A stretch of DNA of 64,000 nt from Ectocarpus siliculosus (GCA_000310025.1 FN649727.1:1300211-1364210); one strand, 5' to 3'. Counted from the first letter of the stretch, positions 12,043-25,650 are shown. Program-made: numbers and translations. The notes: generated by a model not told the origin, from the letters alone.

Positions 12043-13804
12043 GACGCGATGACAGGTTTGCTGGCGAACAAAGCTTGAGCAATTACATGCCGTGATCATC
12101 TTTGCCTTGTTTCATTGTATTGGTGAGTATGTATGTACTCTCGACTCTTTCCCACAACTCCATGTGTAGTCCGCGTTTGCCTGGGATACACCACCACACC
12201 GACCGGTAACAACAGAATGAATCCCTAAATTGGATGAAGTACAGTTGGTTGGCACGAGAGCTGCTTGAGGCTAATTAGCATCTGTCGGGTCATCCTTCTG
12301 AATGCGGCTCGAGAATGTTTGAATGCTGTATTTTTTTTCACATTATTCGCTCTGACTCGCGCAATTTTTTCAGTTGGCTCAGAAATTCCTCTTCCTTTGG
12401 ATATTGTTTGTTTTTTTTGTCCTTTTTATGTCCTCCCATGTTTCGTGTAGATCATGAAGAGCATCACTTTTTTAGTGAATTTAATCGTACAACTATGTAC
12501 AACCATCCAGGGTCACACAGGAGGGGGTAAACACCACGGCCTTTTCTTCTGTTTTTTATTGTCGTGCCCCCCTTCCTCCTGGTGGGTGCTGAATTTTGTT
12601 CGAGAAGGGTTCAGCCGTCTCTTCCCCTCGTCAACAGTTTTTGAGCTACATATGAAGTGTTTCGCTTTCACCCGCAAATGCTGTAAATGTTTCACCGCGT
12701 GGGGATTCGGGCTCACGACCTTCGTGACTAGCGGTTTCGGGGGGTACCACTAGACAACCGGGGCGACCGGCAGGATGGCGGACTTTTTCTTGAGCTAGAT
12801 TCTACCGAAGGGAGAGCATTTCACTATGATCATGCACTGTTCACCGTCCGAGACCCAAAGAGACCCTACGAGCGAAGCGAGCAATTACGCTCTGTGACTA
12901 AACACAACTCAGTGCTTATGAGTAAAGCCAACCAACGCGCACCGTGCCCGAACGGCGGATACGCCAGTAGGTGGTGTCTACCGGCGAAGAGAGCCGCCGC
13001 TCTCTGTGCCCAAGTACCGCTTAATGCCCGTTCTCCCAGTTAGTGCATACAAGCGGAGCACACCAACACACACGTGCAACCGTTCTTCATGTCCTTGGTA
13101 GTCGGTTCGTCGGCGATGTCCAGGAGGGAGCGCGTTTCATTCGAGACCCAGGCTGGACACTTTGAAGTGTTTTTTCCTGAGAACCTGAGAACCTGAGAAC
13201 CTGGATACTCCCGGCTAGAGCATAGCCGACGAAAGGACTCGCCTGAGACCCTGGAACATTCTGCAGGATGCGGGCGGCGAGTGATAGAAGCGAAACAAGG
13301 ATTGGACGGATAGTAGCGCTGACAAGGGGAGTCACCCCCCTCGGAAATGAACGTGTCGAGGCCCACGAACCCCACGATTAACTTATGTTGAAGCCGAAAT
13401 CAAACCATTTGACTAGACTTTCAGCGCTGAATATAGTCTAATTGTTTGATTTCAGCTTCTACAAGTGGCAACAAACGGGGGGGCGTAAACGAGTTTGGGA
13501 AGCAGGCGCTGTTGCCAGGCACAGAACTAGTGTGACGAGAGATGGCAGGACTCCACCTGCTCAACTATTCCCACGTATATTTGGGACGGAATATTTCAGA
13601 TCCAGGATTGGATGCTGTGAATGCACCAGAAGTCGCTGCTTGTGCTTGTTAGACCTCGTAGACATGCTGCACACTTTCTTCGCCTCATGGAATCTCTCCG
13701 GAGCGATCAAGCCTCAATATCACAGTGGTACTTGTACATGTAGTCACTGCTGTAGTAAAACCTAAAAATGGGAATTCACGAATTGAAATTCGGAGAGAAA
13801 TGAA
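12043..13804. other. Intergenic, nothing firm
   Basis: Contains a small 8-bp tandem repeat of CTGAGAAC at about 13177-13203. A short minus-strand patch (about 13070-13160, reading SLLDIADEPTTKDMKNG) has coding-like codon use but no supported gene structure. Confidence 0.3.
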
Positions 13805-13969
13805 CTATCTCTTGTGGTTGGACTGGGGATGTTTGCCTTCGGGGTCGTAGCGAAGCGACGATTCAAGTATGAATGCGGCGCTGATTGCAAAGACGAGGTT
13901 CATGTAGAGGGAGCTGAGCTGGGCAAGTAGGAGGTCGTCACAGGGCGACGTTTGATCACGGTAGCTACA
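13805..13969 (-). CDS. Possible terminal exon with a membrane segment, unidentified
   Basis: A pyrimidine-rich acceptor (CCATTCCTTCCCCAG read on the minus strand) is followed by 54 codons and a TAG at 13807-13805. The peptide contains DDLLLAQLSSLYMNLVF and AISAAFILESSLRYDPEGK, so it has one hydrophobic helix of about 20 residues followed by a charged tail. Codon use is gene-like. No upstream exon was identified toward higher coordinates, and the family is not recognised. Confidence 0.35.
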   Translation of the reverse strand, partial: CSYRDQTSPCDDLLLAQLSSLYMNLVFAISAAFILESSLRYDPEGKHPQSNHKR

Positions 13970-14429
13970 CTGGGGAAGGAATGGAGCGTCCTTACCTTCC
14001 TTTTTCCTCGCGTGAGAATCCCTGGCTGGAATATGCTGGGAATATGGAGCATTCACTGAAACGTGTAGCCTAGGTGGCGCTCAGAATGGGACGGTTTTCT
14101 GGCCAGTCTGGAACGGCCAGGAATATCAAGCGTTCACCCATCGGTGTATGTTTTCGCTTTTGCTCTTCCAGAGTTTGTAGCTTCCATACTTAATATTTCA
14201 AGCTGCTTTGATGTGAAGGCAACTGCTGAAAATGGAGAGATCTTGGCGACAACACGATGCAGTAGATCATGAGCGACAAATGTTTAACGTGCTTCTTGTG
14301 GAACACTACAACCCACCACATCCTACTCGCTCGACTACGGTTGAAACAAGATCTTCCGATGGGATAATAAGCAAATATGGGAGGGCATGAGGTGGAGAGT
14401 GAGAGATCAGGACGCTGGACGTGAAAATT

Positions 14430-14430
<1 letters not shown>

Positions 14431-14488
<58 letters not shown>
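14431..14488. repeat. (GA)29 microsatellite
   Basis: An uninterrupted run of 29 GA units, continuing imperfectly to about 14498. It produces artificial Ser/Leu-rich open frames on the opposite strand. Confidence 0.95.
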
Positions 14489-14492
<4 letters not shown>

Positions 14493-15155
14493 AGAGAATT
14501 GAACACGCGAAATTGAAACTGACCGGTCACACAAGCGCATATGTTCTGTAGGTGTTCCCCGGAATCAGTAGGGTTGAATACAGCTCTTCCTCAGGAAGTT
14601 GTGCAGGGTTGTTTCTTAATGAATCTCCTGCCCGCTTTTCGGATGCAGCCAACAGCGGTCTTGGCTACACGTACGCAAACAAGTACAACGACGCTGGCAC
14701 ATGCAATAATCGTTCGCCGAGGAACACGTGGCACCTTCCGTTTGCAAGCTTTAGTCCCAGACACCCATGAGCTCTCGTCGTGTCTGAGTCAGGAAAGGCA
14801 AAAAGCTGTTCTCTTTGTAGAACGTCATGTTCTCTGGATTTCATCGTGTACATTCACTGACATGAATGGACGCAGCGATGTGCTCGTGGTTGCCAACCTA
14901 CGATCCCAGGCAGAGCGTCCACAATATACCCTTGGGTTGACTGGCGCTTCGCGGATTTGTGGACCGTCCGCTCGACTGAATAATATCTGCGGGAGGGAGG
15001 GATGCAGGCCCAGTCTCCAATGATGCCGCGCCTTGTCGACCTTGACCCATGATAACAAAAATTCGGAGTACCCGGTTTGCATTCTCATCGCGAAATGAAA
15101 CCTCATTTGATCATCCGCATGGCGTCGCGAGCGAAAAACGACGGCATCGACAAGC

Positions 15156-15287
15156 CTAACCCCAAAAGGCAAGCAGATCGTCATGCCCATGTTCTTCGAA
15201 GCCTTCAACGGCACCGAAGGCAAATCCCTCACTCTCGAACTCTCCAAGAACAGAGGCACTATACAGGGCTTCATCCTTCAACGCTAG
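15156..15287 (+). CDS. Possible 3'-terminal exon, unidentified
   Basis: One plus-strand frame ends at a TAG (15285-15287) and reads LTPKGKQIVMPMFFEAFNGT and then KSLTLELSKNRGTIQGFILQ. The codon use is typical of the real exons here, unlike the competing frames. The upstream limit is not established because no strong acceptor was chosen. If real, it is the tail of a gene transcribed toward TRAP1, 268 bp from the TRAP1 stop codon. The family is not recognised. Confidence 0.35.
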   Translation, partial: LTPKGKQIVMPMFFEAFNGTEGKSLTLELSKNRGTIQGFILQR

Positions 15288-15554
15288 CCAACTGAATATC
15301 CTGTGGTAGGCTTCAATACCATCTGCACTGTAAGAGCATCCGGACATCTTTACGCCGGCGGAGTCACGTATCATCTAATGGGAACTTGAGTACAACAAGG
15401 CCGAGCGAACAACAAAATGGTGCACACAAATAAACCAACGCGATTACCGCCTACTCGATAACATCAGTGTCCACCCAACTCCGCCGCGACGATACGCCGC
15501 AATTCTCTACCAGAAAAAAACTTCTAGGTCGTCCGGAGACACACTTTGGCGCTA

Positions 15555-18500
15555 CTACGTCGAGGGAGTTTCTGATTTGGCATCAGCAGCAGAAGCAGCA
15601 GCATCAGCACTTGTCGCTGTTGGCTCCTTGTTTGCTGCCTTCTCGTTGCTCTTCTTCTTGCTCTTCTTTGCCTTGCCGGCCCCAGCGGACCCCGTCGGGA
15701 GGGGGACGTCAGCCAGCACCTTCGCCATCAGATCGTTCACTCTGCGTGGGTAGCAGCGTAAGCCGAGGGAGGGGGAAGGGTCAAGACATGGGAATCAGAT
15801 CGCGTCGATGGCTGCGTTCTCACATGGTCTTCACGCCTAACGCGCGCCCAGATGAACATAGCAACATTGACGCGGCAACCATCACGTCTTGCTTTGCCTC
15901 CAATAGTTTGTTGGTCAAACCAATTTTTTTCCACTCTTCACTCACGACTCCTCAGCAAGCGTGATTGGAAGCTTTCCTCGTCGCCCCTAACATCAGAAAA
16001 GCTCCCATTCACACAATCCTGAGTGAAAAAAATCTGTTTCGACCACCACGCTTGGGGTCATGAAATGAAGTCGAGTCATGTCCGCTACGTCCTCTTGTCC
16101 CCAAGACGCAAATACAAATAGCTCAAACGTCCCTGATCCACAGCCAGGGAGCACCTGGAATCGTTGTTCCCCTGCCGTGCCATTCAACTCGAATGCACTA
16201 TTTACCTACCGGTTCGGGGGAAGCAAGGCTTGCTTACCCAGAGGGACAAGGAACAGTAAGACACATACTATGTTATATTATACATGCAGCTGAGTGGCGG
16301 CACTGCACCTGGGGAGCATGACTCGGCTGTCGTCCATCAGGCCGGCGGCGACGAGCGCGTTGTCAAACACCTGCTCGGCAATCATCTGCGCCAGCAAGGG
16401 GTTCGACGTCTTGATCACGTGCAGCTTTGTCATCAGGGGGTGCCTGCGCGCACGGGCGGCCAGAGACGGCGGCGGAGTTGTAGCAGAGCCGCGAAAGAAC
16501 TAAAATTTTGAGGACAGAACACGCCAGCATCTAGATGGGCTTCCTGCACCCCTCTGACCTACAATCAAACTCTGCGAAGAAGTCAAGAACTCATCGTCCT
16601 TCACAAAACCTGCGTATCAACGAGAGCTCGCATGCTATTACCGAAACCCTAAAAGAACGTTTGAGCGAAGCTACTTCAACCGCCGTGGGGGGGGGTTCAC
16701 AAGGTACACACACTTGTTCTCGGCAGCAGCAGCAGAGGGAGCACCACCAACAGGAACGTGGGTAAGGACTATAGTCGTCCCCCTTCTCACATACGTGCAC
16801 CGTCAACCACGTTAGGGAAATTGCCCCCTTTCCTGCCCATTCCCATGCGCCGAGAAGACGGCTGCCGAAACATCACAACAAGGTCGCAGCAAATAATCAG
16901 CAGCAGCTTGGCGGTGGTGGTAACAATCAGACAAACTTCTTTCCCCCCCCCTTAGGTGGCGAGAGATGGCTCACTTTGGGTTTATCTCGACCTTCTGCTT
17001 GGGCAAGGCCGCCGCCGAGCCCGAGTTCTGCTGCTCAATCATCCGCATCATCCGCCGGAGGGCTGCCGACTCGTGGCTCGAGATGATGGCCGGGCTGTCT
17101 TTCAACCGCGTGGTCACCTTCGCCTCGAACACCTAGCTTTTGTTTTGTCCGCAAGAGCAAAGTAGCTCAGGGATTAATGGATGCTGTTTTTCTTTGGTAG
17201 AAGTGAACTGAAATTCACACATGGATGGTGGACGGCTGCAAGAAATGAAATGAATTCACACATAGAAGGCGGGGTGGAGCAAGGAGTGAGCTGAAATTCA
17301 CACGGGAGTACGGACGGGAGCAAGTAGCGATCTGAAATTCACACATGCGGTACGGACGGGAGCAAGATGTTGACCAAAATTTCACAACCCGCAGCTGCAC
17401 AAAATAGGTGAAGGAGCTCGGATTTGTTCGTCCGCGTACCAACCTTGCCAACAACGGATTTGTTCTACCAGATAAATGAGAAATCGCGACATGTATGCAA
17501 CCTGTGTACTGGGGACGTGCTGCGCTAGCAAAAGTCCAGTTTTCTAGTTCAGCCTCATTTCACTTTGTGCGTGTGCAGAGACTAACAATCCCCTTATTTC
17601 GGCTTTCATCGGTGTGTGCGATATTTCGTACCAACAATTTGTTAGAATTCTCCATTCTCGTAGGCGTATCCAAGATTGGCCGTCTCATGAACCAATTTTG
17701 TACAGCGTTAAAATCATGAATACCTTGGAACCTTCTTGGAGGAGGCGCCAAGCAGTCCTGCTACAACCATGCCCGTACCCCACGGACGGATTGTTGTCAA
17801 AAGCCAAGGTCTGAAAAAGCAACGACCCGACTACGTGGGGGTCCCAACAAACATTATCAAACGACAACGCACCCTCTCCGGCAAGGCCGACTCCTTGAGC
17901 CATGAGCACAGGTCCTCCGCGTCCTCCGAAGTCAAACCCGCCACTGCCGTGCGGTCCTCCTCCTCATCGCTATCCTTGGCGGCGGCGTCGTCGCCGCCGA
18001 GCTCGATGTCCTCCGCCTCTGCGGATTTGATCGGGCGGCCGGCGTACGTCTTGAGGTTGTTCATGACGAAGTCGTCGATCGTGTTGTACACGAACAGAAT
18101 CTGAGGCAGCGGCGACGCGGAGGGGGCACAGCGGAATGATTTTTTTCGTGGTTGGCGTCGTGTGTACCGGGAAAAAGGGTGCTGGTCCCCGCTTGGGAGT
18201 GTAGAGACGAATTCCGAGGCCGTCTACGGGAGACGCTGGCAGGTTTGATGGGTTTTGACGCGGTACGGGTTTGATTGGATCCGCGCATGCCAGATGTGAT
18301 GTTTGGTACGTACACACACGGGTGCCATTCTTCCCGTGAGCATTCGCCCCGAGGAGGCAGGAGGTGAAAACGGACACGTCGCCGCATTGTGAATATTTCT
18401 ACAACCGTCGTGTTGTTCATGTTGCAGGCAACCCATGCATGACACGGAGTGAGTGAGTTTGTCGGCTGTTGCGCAGAACGGACGCAACACAGACACGTTA

Positions 18501-21500
18501 CGTCGGGCAACGCCCTACGCTGACCACAGAGAACAATGCCCTGAATATATCCGTCTGCTAAAGGTGTTTCCTTCGCATCAGCACGCACGATACCGCCATG
18601 TTCATTCTGGGTTGTACCATCCTGCCCGCCGCTTTTCACCTCTCTCCCGGAATCCCCGAAGGCTTCGTAGTACGGCGACGCCATAGCCAGCTCGCGGTTT
18701 GGCGCGCAGAGGTAGTAGATTTCCTTCTGCTCCGGTGTACACCTGTAAAGAATTTGAATAAACATGTTACCGGCACACACAACAGGGCAAACTAAAGCAT
18801 ACTTCTGAAAGGAACCAAACAAGGAAGAATAAACCGAGCGTTTCGTAAGCGGGTGGGGAACTTCCAGTAATCACGTTAGATGCCACCTAAGCCCCCTTTT
18901 TGTTTTTATACAAAACACAAAGAGTCCAGCCACAGATGACAGTCCAGGATAAACTAGCAATGGACGCGTAGCTTTAGCGGGGTACTACTTTCAGATGGCA
19001 CGGCTGTTTGGCGCGAAAGCGTAATGCATACAAGCAACGACAAGGCTATTTCTCACCTTGAGACATACTCGTCAAGAGAGCACAGCTCGTCCTTCTCGCC
19101 CTTGTTGCTCTCGAAGTACAGCAGCTTGGCGATCTCTCCCTGATGAGTGAAGTCTTGGCACACGCCCTGCGAGTATGGTTGACGGATAAATCAAATAAGA
19201 GAACAGTCCTAAGTTTCACTTGGGAATGAAAAAGAAACCGGCGGACGCGCGGTGGGAACAAGAAGACGGGCGGGACCCGAACTTTAGGGCCCACTTTTAT
19301 CGAACTGAAGCAGGAAAAACGAAGTGTCTCTCGTAGAACCGCAAACCATTTTACGCTACCGTTACACCGGCTCCCGCACGGCGTGTGCACAACATAGAGA
19401 TACCCCTCCACAAAACGTACAAACAATCCCCCGATCCCGGCCCTTTCATCCCGACCTCCTTCAAGAACGCCCCGAACTCGGCGAAGAACTGCGTCCGGTA
19501 CTTCTCCGGCTCCTTCCGCATCATCTCCTGCAGAAATCTGATGATCTTCTTCGTCAGCACGCCGCCGATCTTGCCGAGAAGGGCCGTGTCCTGGGGCTTC
19601 TCGCGGCTGAGGCTGAGGGGCAGGTCCTCGCTGTCCACGACCCCCTTCACGAACCGGAGCCACTCCGGCAGGAGGTCTGGGCACTTCGCCTCGATCAGAA
19701 CCTGGGGTTGGGCGAGTCGGGGCATCAGGCGGCGTTCGGTGAGGTGGGGTTGCGCTCATGAGCGAAACGGGAGAGGTGCATGTTTTTGCTTGATTGGCTC
19801 GGCAGGAAACGGGACAGGAGAGAGGGTACAGGAGAAAATAGGGGACGGGGAACAAGCGAGACTATTCGGTCAAGGAAGGCAATACCAAACACGTCTCAGC
19901 ATACAAACACGCATGCATGTATACAGTGCAAAGAGTGATTTTTCTCCTCGGCGCTGCGCTCCCGCCCCATTTAGCACTCCTTTGCTACATACCACGCTTC
20001 GTACCACGCATCGTGCGCAACTCTGTAGGCAATCCACGGAACGATGCCGCCTCTTCCCGTAGCCCTCTATGACGTAAGCTAGCTTCTTCGCTTCTCCTAC
20101 AATACGAATTTTGCAACGCAGATGACCTCGACCGGTAAGCTGGGCGTCCGTCCACAGAGCCCAACAAATGTATAAAGGCCCTTCGCATGGCCGCTGCAAC
20201 CGCAAACCCCTCTGCCTGGTCCTGCGAGAACCCAGCGTGCTCCGTCCCGGCGTTGAAAGGGTGCGAGGTCAAGGGTCTAGCGACCATGGCATGTACGGCT
20301 ATGAGTACACCCCCCCGCCCCCTCTGCCCCTCAATACCGTCATCGAAGCAAGCCAAACTTGGCGCTGACGCTTGCGCTTGCTTGCCTTCCTGCTGTAGAG
20401 CGACACACCCGGCTCAAGTCGAGCCATCCCGAACTTCTCCGTGTGGTAGCTGGGGAAGAAGAAGAGCGCCTTAAGCTCGATCGGAGCGTCCGTGCGGAAG
20501 TGTAGCTGTGTGTCATCCAGGGTGCACGTTCGTTTATTCGGTGGTGTGTGGTTTGGGTGTTCCAGAGGAGGAGCGGGGAAGCAGCGAGGGCCAGGAGGGC
20601 GTTCGACAAGGGTTATGGTGGGACTTCAGGTAGTTGGAAAAAATGCGAGAACATGCGGAAGGGCCTACGGTTTGAGACCAGAAAGAAGCACCGCATTACT
20701 TGTACGACGGGACGAAAACAAATAAAACAACTGACAAGCAAAAAAAAACTGCATCTTTCGATGGCAACAAAGGAATGGGGGTTGCATCACAGCACACGGG
20801 TCGATCGCTCAAACTCTTGGCAACATGTTTCCACACACAGAAATCGGTTCTTCGAGATTGCCGCGGATGGTCGGGCATGCCATAAACCGTGGCAGGACAC
20901 GGCGTGCCCCCTCCGTATTGTATTCATCAAACTCTGACAACGACAACACACCAACGCACGTCCTTGCTCTGCGTCACCAGAAACCTTGGCACATCACCAG
21001 CCACCAAGAAAAAAGGCGTTGCATCTTTCAACGACCGTCTGTCGGACAGTGGCTGACAAACACGCACGACCTCGAGTCGTGTGCACCTTCGTGAGCGGTT
21101 CGTCGTAGGCCTTGGCGATGAACTTGTAGAACTCGTCGTACTTGGCATCCTCCACCTCGGACGGGCTCTTCATCCAGATTGCCTCCACAGTGTTCACCTC
21201 CTGCTCCCGGTTTTCACGCACACCACCACAAACATGCATGCATGCACACACACAACGATAGTTATTTTCCGACTTGAAGCTCACTGAGAACAACGTCTGT
21301 TCACCCGTCAGGCGTTTGGTGCGGTCGATGTCACACATACGCAGAGATTTCGTCCGACTTGAGGCTGGCTCACTGAGAATGACGCATGGCTAGCGCGGTC
21401 GGTGCCGCACGCGCACGCGCAAACAAAGACAGCGGTACCGACACCAGACAGGGCAAGTTACATCCATTTCACACGCACTTGCATTTCCACGGCCAGGATT

Positions 21501-23550
21501 TTCAGCGCAAAACTACACCTGAGACTTTCAAACTCTCCGTTGAAGCAATGGCAACACCAACGATTCCTGGCGTCGAACTGCGTCATGAGCTTCGAAAAGA
21601 AAATCAACGTTCAAGCTTGGAACGGTGTCGATGCGAAGTTCCAGTGCAGCATGTCGACCCATGTTGAAACAAAACCTCGCCACAACTGATCGTTTGACAC
21701 AGGGAGCGCAACAAAAAGAAACAGTCGCACCTGGAACAGAATGGATAGTAGTGAAAGAATAAAAATCCCAAGAGAAGAACAGGGATTGAAAGGGTATGGG
21801 TGATAGAACAAGGAACGATGTTCGGAACCGAATGGATCTTAAGACAAGCGGGTGGCAACTATGAGCTAAGGAGCTCAAAAGAGTGAATGTAGGCGCGCGT
21901 GTAGCCCGGGAACGTCACTACCAGACGCATGAGTTGTTCGCACGCCAGAGCAAGCCACTCCCCGCACCCAACCCCCTGTTTCCGACCCCTCATCCCCGCG
22001 GAACCCCCCTCCAATCGCTACCCCCTCCCCCCTTACACTCAGAAGAGAAGGGGGAAAAGAGAGGAACGACGCAGGGAAGGTGCCAAAGGACGAGGTTGAA
22101 GAATAGGGGAGGGCACAAGAATTTGCTAGTCATGTTTATCTTGGAGGCACGGAGAGACTATGCTACAACCGAGAGTGTTTTCGTCGGAGCGAGCTGCCAC
22201 GAACTAGCTCTCTCTGCGAGAGAGCTCGGAGGGCCTTGCTTCTACCCGCGACAAAAGCACACTCGGTCTGCAGTAATCCTCCCGCACAAAAGCGGGGCCG
22301 CAATGCATTCGGCGCCCCGCTGGAGCCGGGGCCTCCTGAGTGTTACTTATTGTTCACCTCGCAACCGCGGGGCTCAACGACAAAAACATTCTACAAAAGC
22401 CGAACGAAAGCAAGTAGAAAATATGCAATACAGCAGTAGCGCCGAACTTATGCGAGTATGTAGAACGACGCAAGAGCGGATTGCGCTCTGCTGACGACAA
22501 CAAACACCACCCCATGCACTAGCATACTCTCAAATCAGACTGAAGCTCGCGCAGTCATATCATACCTCGCCGTTGAGCTTGATAGGCACGCCCACGAAGT
22601 TGGAGTACTTTTGCACGACCTCCTCCACCCTCGCCTGCTCACGACCACCCGTACGAAAAAAACAATCCGGATTGCGATGGTGATCAAAAATAACATACTT
22701 GGGGGGCAAAATTACAGCACGACGGCGATTGTAAAACTGGTCATCACATCATGATAAATGTCCTGCAAAACGAGGCCGTCATGAGAACAAGCTGTAATAG
22801 ACTGGCAAAGACGAACTCCAAAACAGTCTGCAAAAAAAAACAAGAGTCCAACACCAGAGCTAGCAAGGTGCCATGCGAAATACCATGATATCGATGCAAG
22901 CGTGTGAGCATGAGACAGCAGCAGTTCTCCAACCTCAAATAATGTGTACACGTTTAAATACCCGGCTATTCGGTTTGCTCCACCGCACAGCAGGTCGCTG
23001 CATCGCAATCCAATTCGCTGCCGTAATCGTGCGAGCGATCGCACCCCTCCCACACACGACTTTCGCAACTCTATTCCTCCCCTACCCAACGCCCAAAAAA
23101 CTTTGCCCGGGATCACTGCGACCCCCCCCCCCCCCTACCTGAGTCGCGTACTCCTCGCAGCCGTCCCTCAACTTCACCACGATCTTGCAGCCCCGGGGCA
23201 TCTCCTCCTCCCCCTCCGCGACGGCCTCGGCCTCCTTCACCACGAACTCCCCCGACCCGTCGCTGGTCCACACGCTCCTGCTGCCGTCGCGGGCCGACCG
23301 CGTGTGGACGGTCACCGTGTCCCCTACCATGAACGCCGAGTAGAAACCAACTCCGAACTGGCCGATGATGCCCTCCAGGGCTCCGGAGGGGGAATCCCCG
23401 TCCTTGCCGTCCCCCGCCGCCTCGTTCAGCTCCTTCAGGAACGACTTAGAGCCGGAGCGGGCGATGGTGCCGAGGTTGAGCTTCAGCTCCTCGCGGGTCA
23501 TCCCGATGCCCTTTTAGTTGGGGGGGGCGGGGTCGAGCAAGGCAACGCGC

Positions 23551-23581
<31 letters not shown>

Positions 23582-25650
23582 CCAGTTGCGTCAAAAGATA
23601 AGCATTGTTTAGTACCGTTGGGTCTCACTGTTGTTACAAACAGGCTCGGGCCGGGGTTTGCTGCTGTGTAATGGACACGCGGAACGGTCTGCGTTTCCTT
23701 CAGTTTCGACGCGGATGGAAAGCGGAACCGGACATGCAACCATGGAGTGGTGCATGCTATGTGCACCATGATTTCCTGTCTTGGTTGCGGTTCACACTAC
23801 CGTAACGCCCATGGCATCTGGCATGCAAACGTCGGGGTAAACGCCACCACCGCTGTCTCTCATGACACGGCGACATCAGAACGGGTTGTCTCTCACTGCT
23901 GCCTCCATTTCCCTCTCTTACCGACCTCTGCATGTTTCTCTCTCTTCTGGATACACATCTACCTTACATCGCTGCTTGCCCTCTCCCGTTCCAACTTCCC
24001 TCCCTACCGTGTCCTGGATGGTGATCGTCTTCTCCTTCTCGTCCGTGGCGATCATGATCTCCGACGGCGCTGAGCCCTCCTCGATCGCTTCGCCGACCAC
24101 TTGCAGGTGCCTCAGCTTCTCCATCGCGTCCGACGCGTTCGATATCAGCTCGCGGAGGAACACCTCCTTGTCGGTGTAGATGGAGTGGGTCACGATGTCC
24201 AGGAGCTGCCTCGTCTCCGCCTGGAACTCGAGCTTCTTCGAGGTCGTTGCCAAGAAGGGCGCGATAGACACAAAAGGATCGTGGCGAAGAATTAGCTGGA
24301 CATTGGTCGCAACAGACAGTTTTGCGCGACCTTCACCGAAAAAATACTTGCTATTTAATACTGTAGTGGTGCCTGCGACGCCAGCGCCAACAATGCCGAG
24401 ATAGCACGCCCAGTATGAACATTTATTTGTCGTGTTAAGAGGGTGAGGAGGGAAACAGAGTATAGAACCCGAACTTACGAATGATGTGCGCAGAGTGAGA
24501 GAGAGAGACACACACAGACAGAGAGAGAGGCAGGCAGGCGGGCATGGGGAAAAGAAAACCGGAGAGAAAATGGCCAGAGGGGTAACAAGGCACCACTGCG
24601 AAGTTGACGGCACAGCTCCGACGCTGTCCAACTTCCGTCTAAGCGATGTGGCACTTATTCCTTGAACAATTCAATGCGCTGGTGGCACCCTGCATAGAAC
24701 CCGTACGAGCTGCGCAGAACCCGTGTGCCAGCTAAATCATTGCTGTCGGGTTCCACTGATCCCGTTGCGAGGGGCAAGGGAACAGCCAGCATGACACAAC
24801 ACCCCGCCTTTGCCGTCAAATACTGCAAAGTCGGTGAATGGGCGGAAGCGCGGGCTGCTTTCGAGAGGGACACCGCCTCACTCGAGCAGGCGACATAACA
24901 AGCTCATCGAGTCGTTCAGTGTAAGCTGCTTTCCCGGGGAGAAACGCTGCTGCCGTTGTACAGTTGAAGTGCAGCGGTGTTCTCAGCAAGTGTTCTGGTT
25001 CTTGCGGCACCGTCGTTGGTCGGAATCGAGGCGGTTCGACTGGTGCACCTACATATGTAGCACGGCCACAGAGAGCCCGGCAGCTTGCACTCAGAGCGTG
25101 CTGCCACACGGGTGGGAATGTGCCAGTGTGAAGGACCACAAGGATGTATCTACGTTCGATGTACAGCAGAGGTGTTACCAACATGGCCTCGCAAAGCCAC
25201 CTGCGGCTCCCCGCCGTTTGACCGCACAGCAGTCAACACCACTGGTTCCGCTGGAGAAAAACTCTCGCAATTTGCGCATGTTCTACACAGATCAATCAAG
25301 ACGACCACCACTGCCAGAACACGCACACAAACACCAAAGCAGCAGCGCCATCTGCACGGCATGTGCGTCGTGCAAGCGCAACATACCTCCTCTTCCTGCG
25401 CAGAAGACGCCGACAGCCCTCTCACGCCCCAGCACGTGGGCATCACAGGGCTTCTCCGCTGGCGCCGCAGAGACTCCTCTCCCCTAGAGCCCAGGGTTGC
25501 ACCCAGTGCTGCAGGGGCAGCATCGCTCTTCGCCGAAGCTCGGCAGGCGATCCTCCTGGCCGTGTCTCGTGCGCACTGCGGAGGGTGTGGTCGTGTGGTT
25601 GAGCTTGACGCTGCTCTGCGAAGAGGCCCCGACACCGCACGCAGCATCAT
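15555..25650 (-). CDS. TRAP1: Mitochondrial HSP90 chaperone, TRAP1-like
   Basis: ATP-dependent HSP90 chaperone expected in the mitochondrial matrix. Thirteen exons join in phase: 25650-25387, 24235-24008, 23510-23139, 22634-22566, 21200-21087, 20505-20386, 19701-19456, 19166-19057, 18742-18640, 18100-17873, 17132-16975, 16443-16309 and 15741-15555 (about 777 aa). Exon 1 is an Arg/Ser/Ala-rich presequence ([17 protein letters not shown] up to [12 protein letters not shown]). The ATPase domain shows [24 protein letters not shown] (Asn about 121), DTGIGM (163-168) and GQFGVGFYS (from 214). The middle domain shows [28 protein letters not shown] and [16 protein letters not shown]. The C-terminal domain shows [29 protein letters not shown] and VEINPKHPL. 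There is no MEEVD or KDEL end; the tail is Lys- then Ala/Thr-rich. Intron 6 begins with GC (20385-20384). An acidic insert (DSDEEEDRT) lies in exon 10. The exon 2 start is the least certain boundary. Confidence 0.93.
23548..23580. repeat. GA-rich microsatellite in a TRAP1 intron
   Basis: An imperfect GA run, interrupted by one GAAA, just upstream of the exon 3 acceptor. On the TRAP1 coding strand it supplies the CT-rich tract of that intron. A second GA/CA-rich run lies at about 24495-24530. Confidence 0.7.

Noticed and set aside
14190-14540. Minus-strand Ser/Leu-rich frames
   Set aside because: They are produced by the GA microsatellite and have no other support.
18061-18822. A single 253-codon minus-strand gene
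   Set aside because: This open frame spans a real TRAP1 exon (18742-18640) plus read-through into its intron. Splicing to 18100 restores the HSP90 sequence.
24240-24631. Extension of TRAP1 exon 2 to an upstream start near 24631
   Set aside because: The upstream part is CT-rich low complexity. A separate first exon (25650-25387) with a classic mitochondrial presequence joins in phase.
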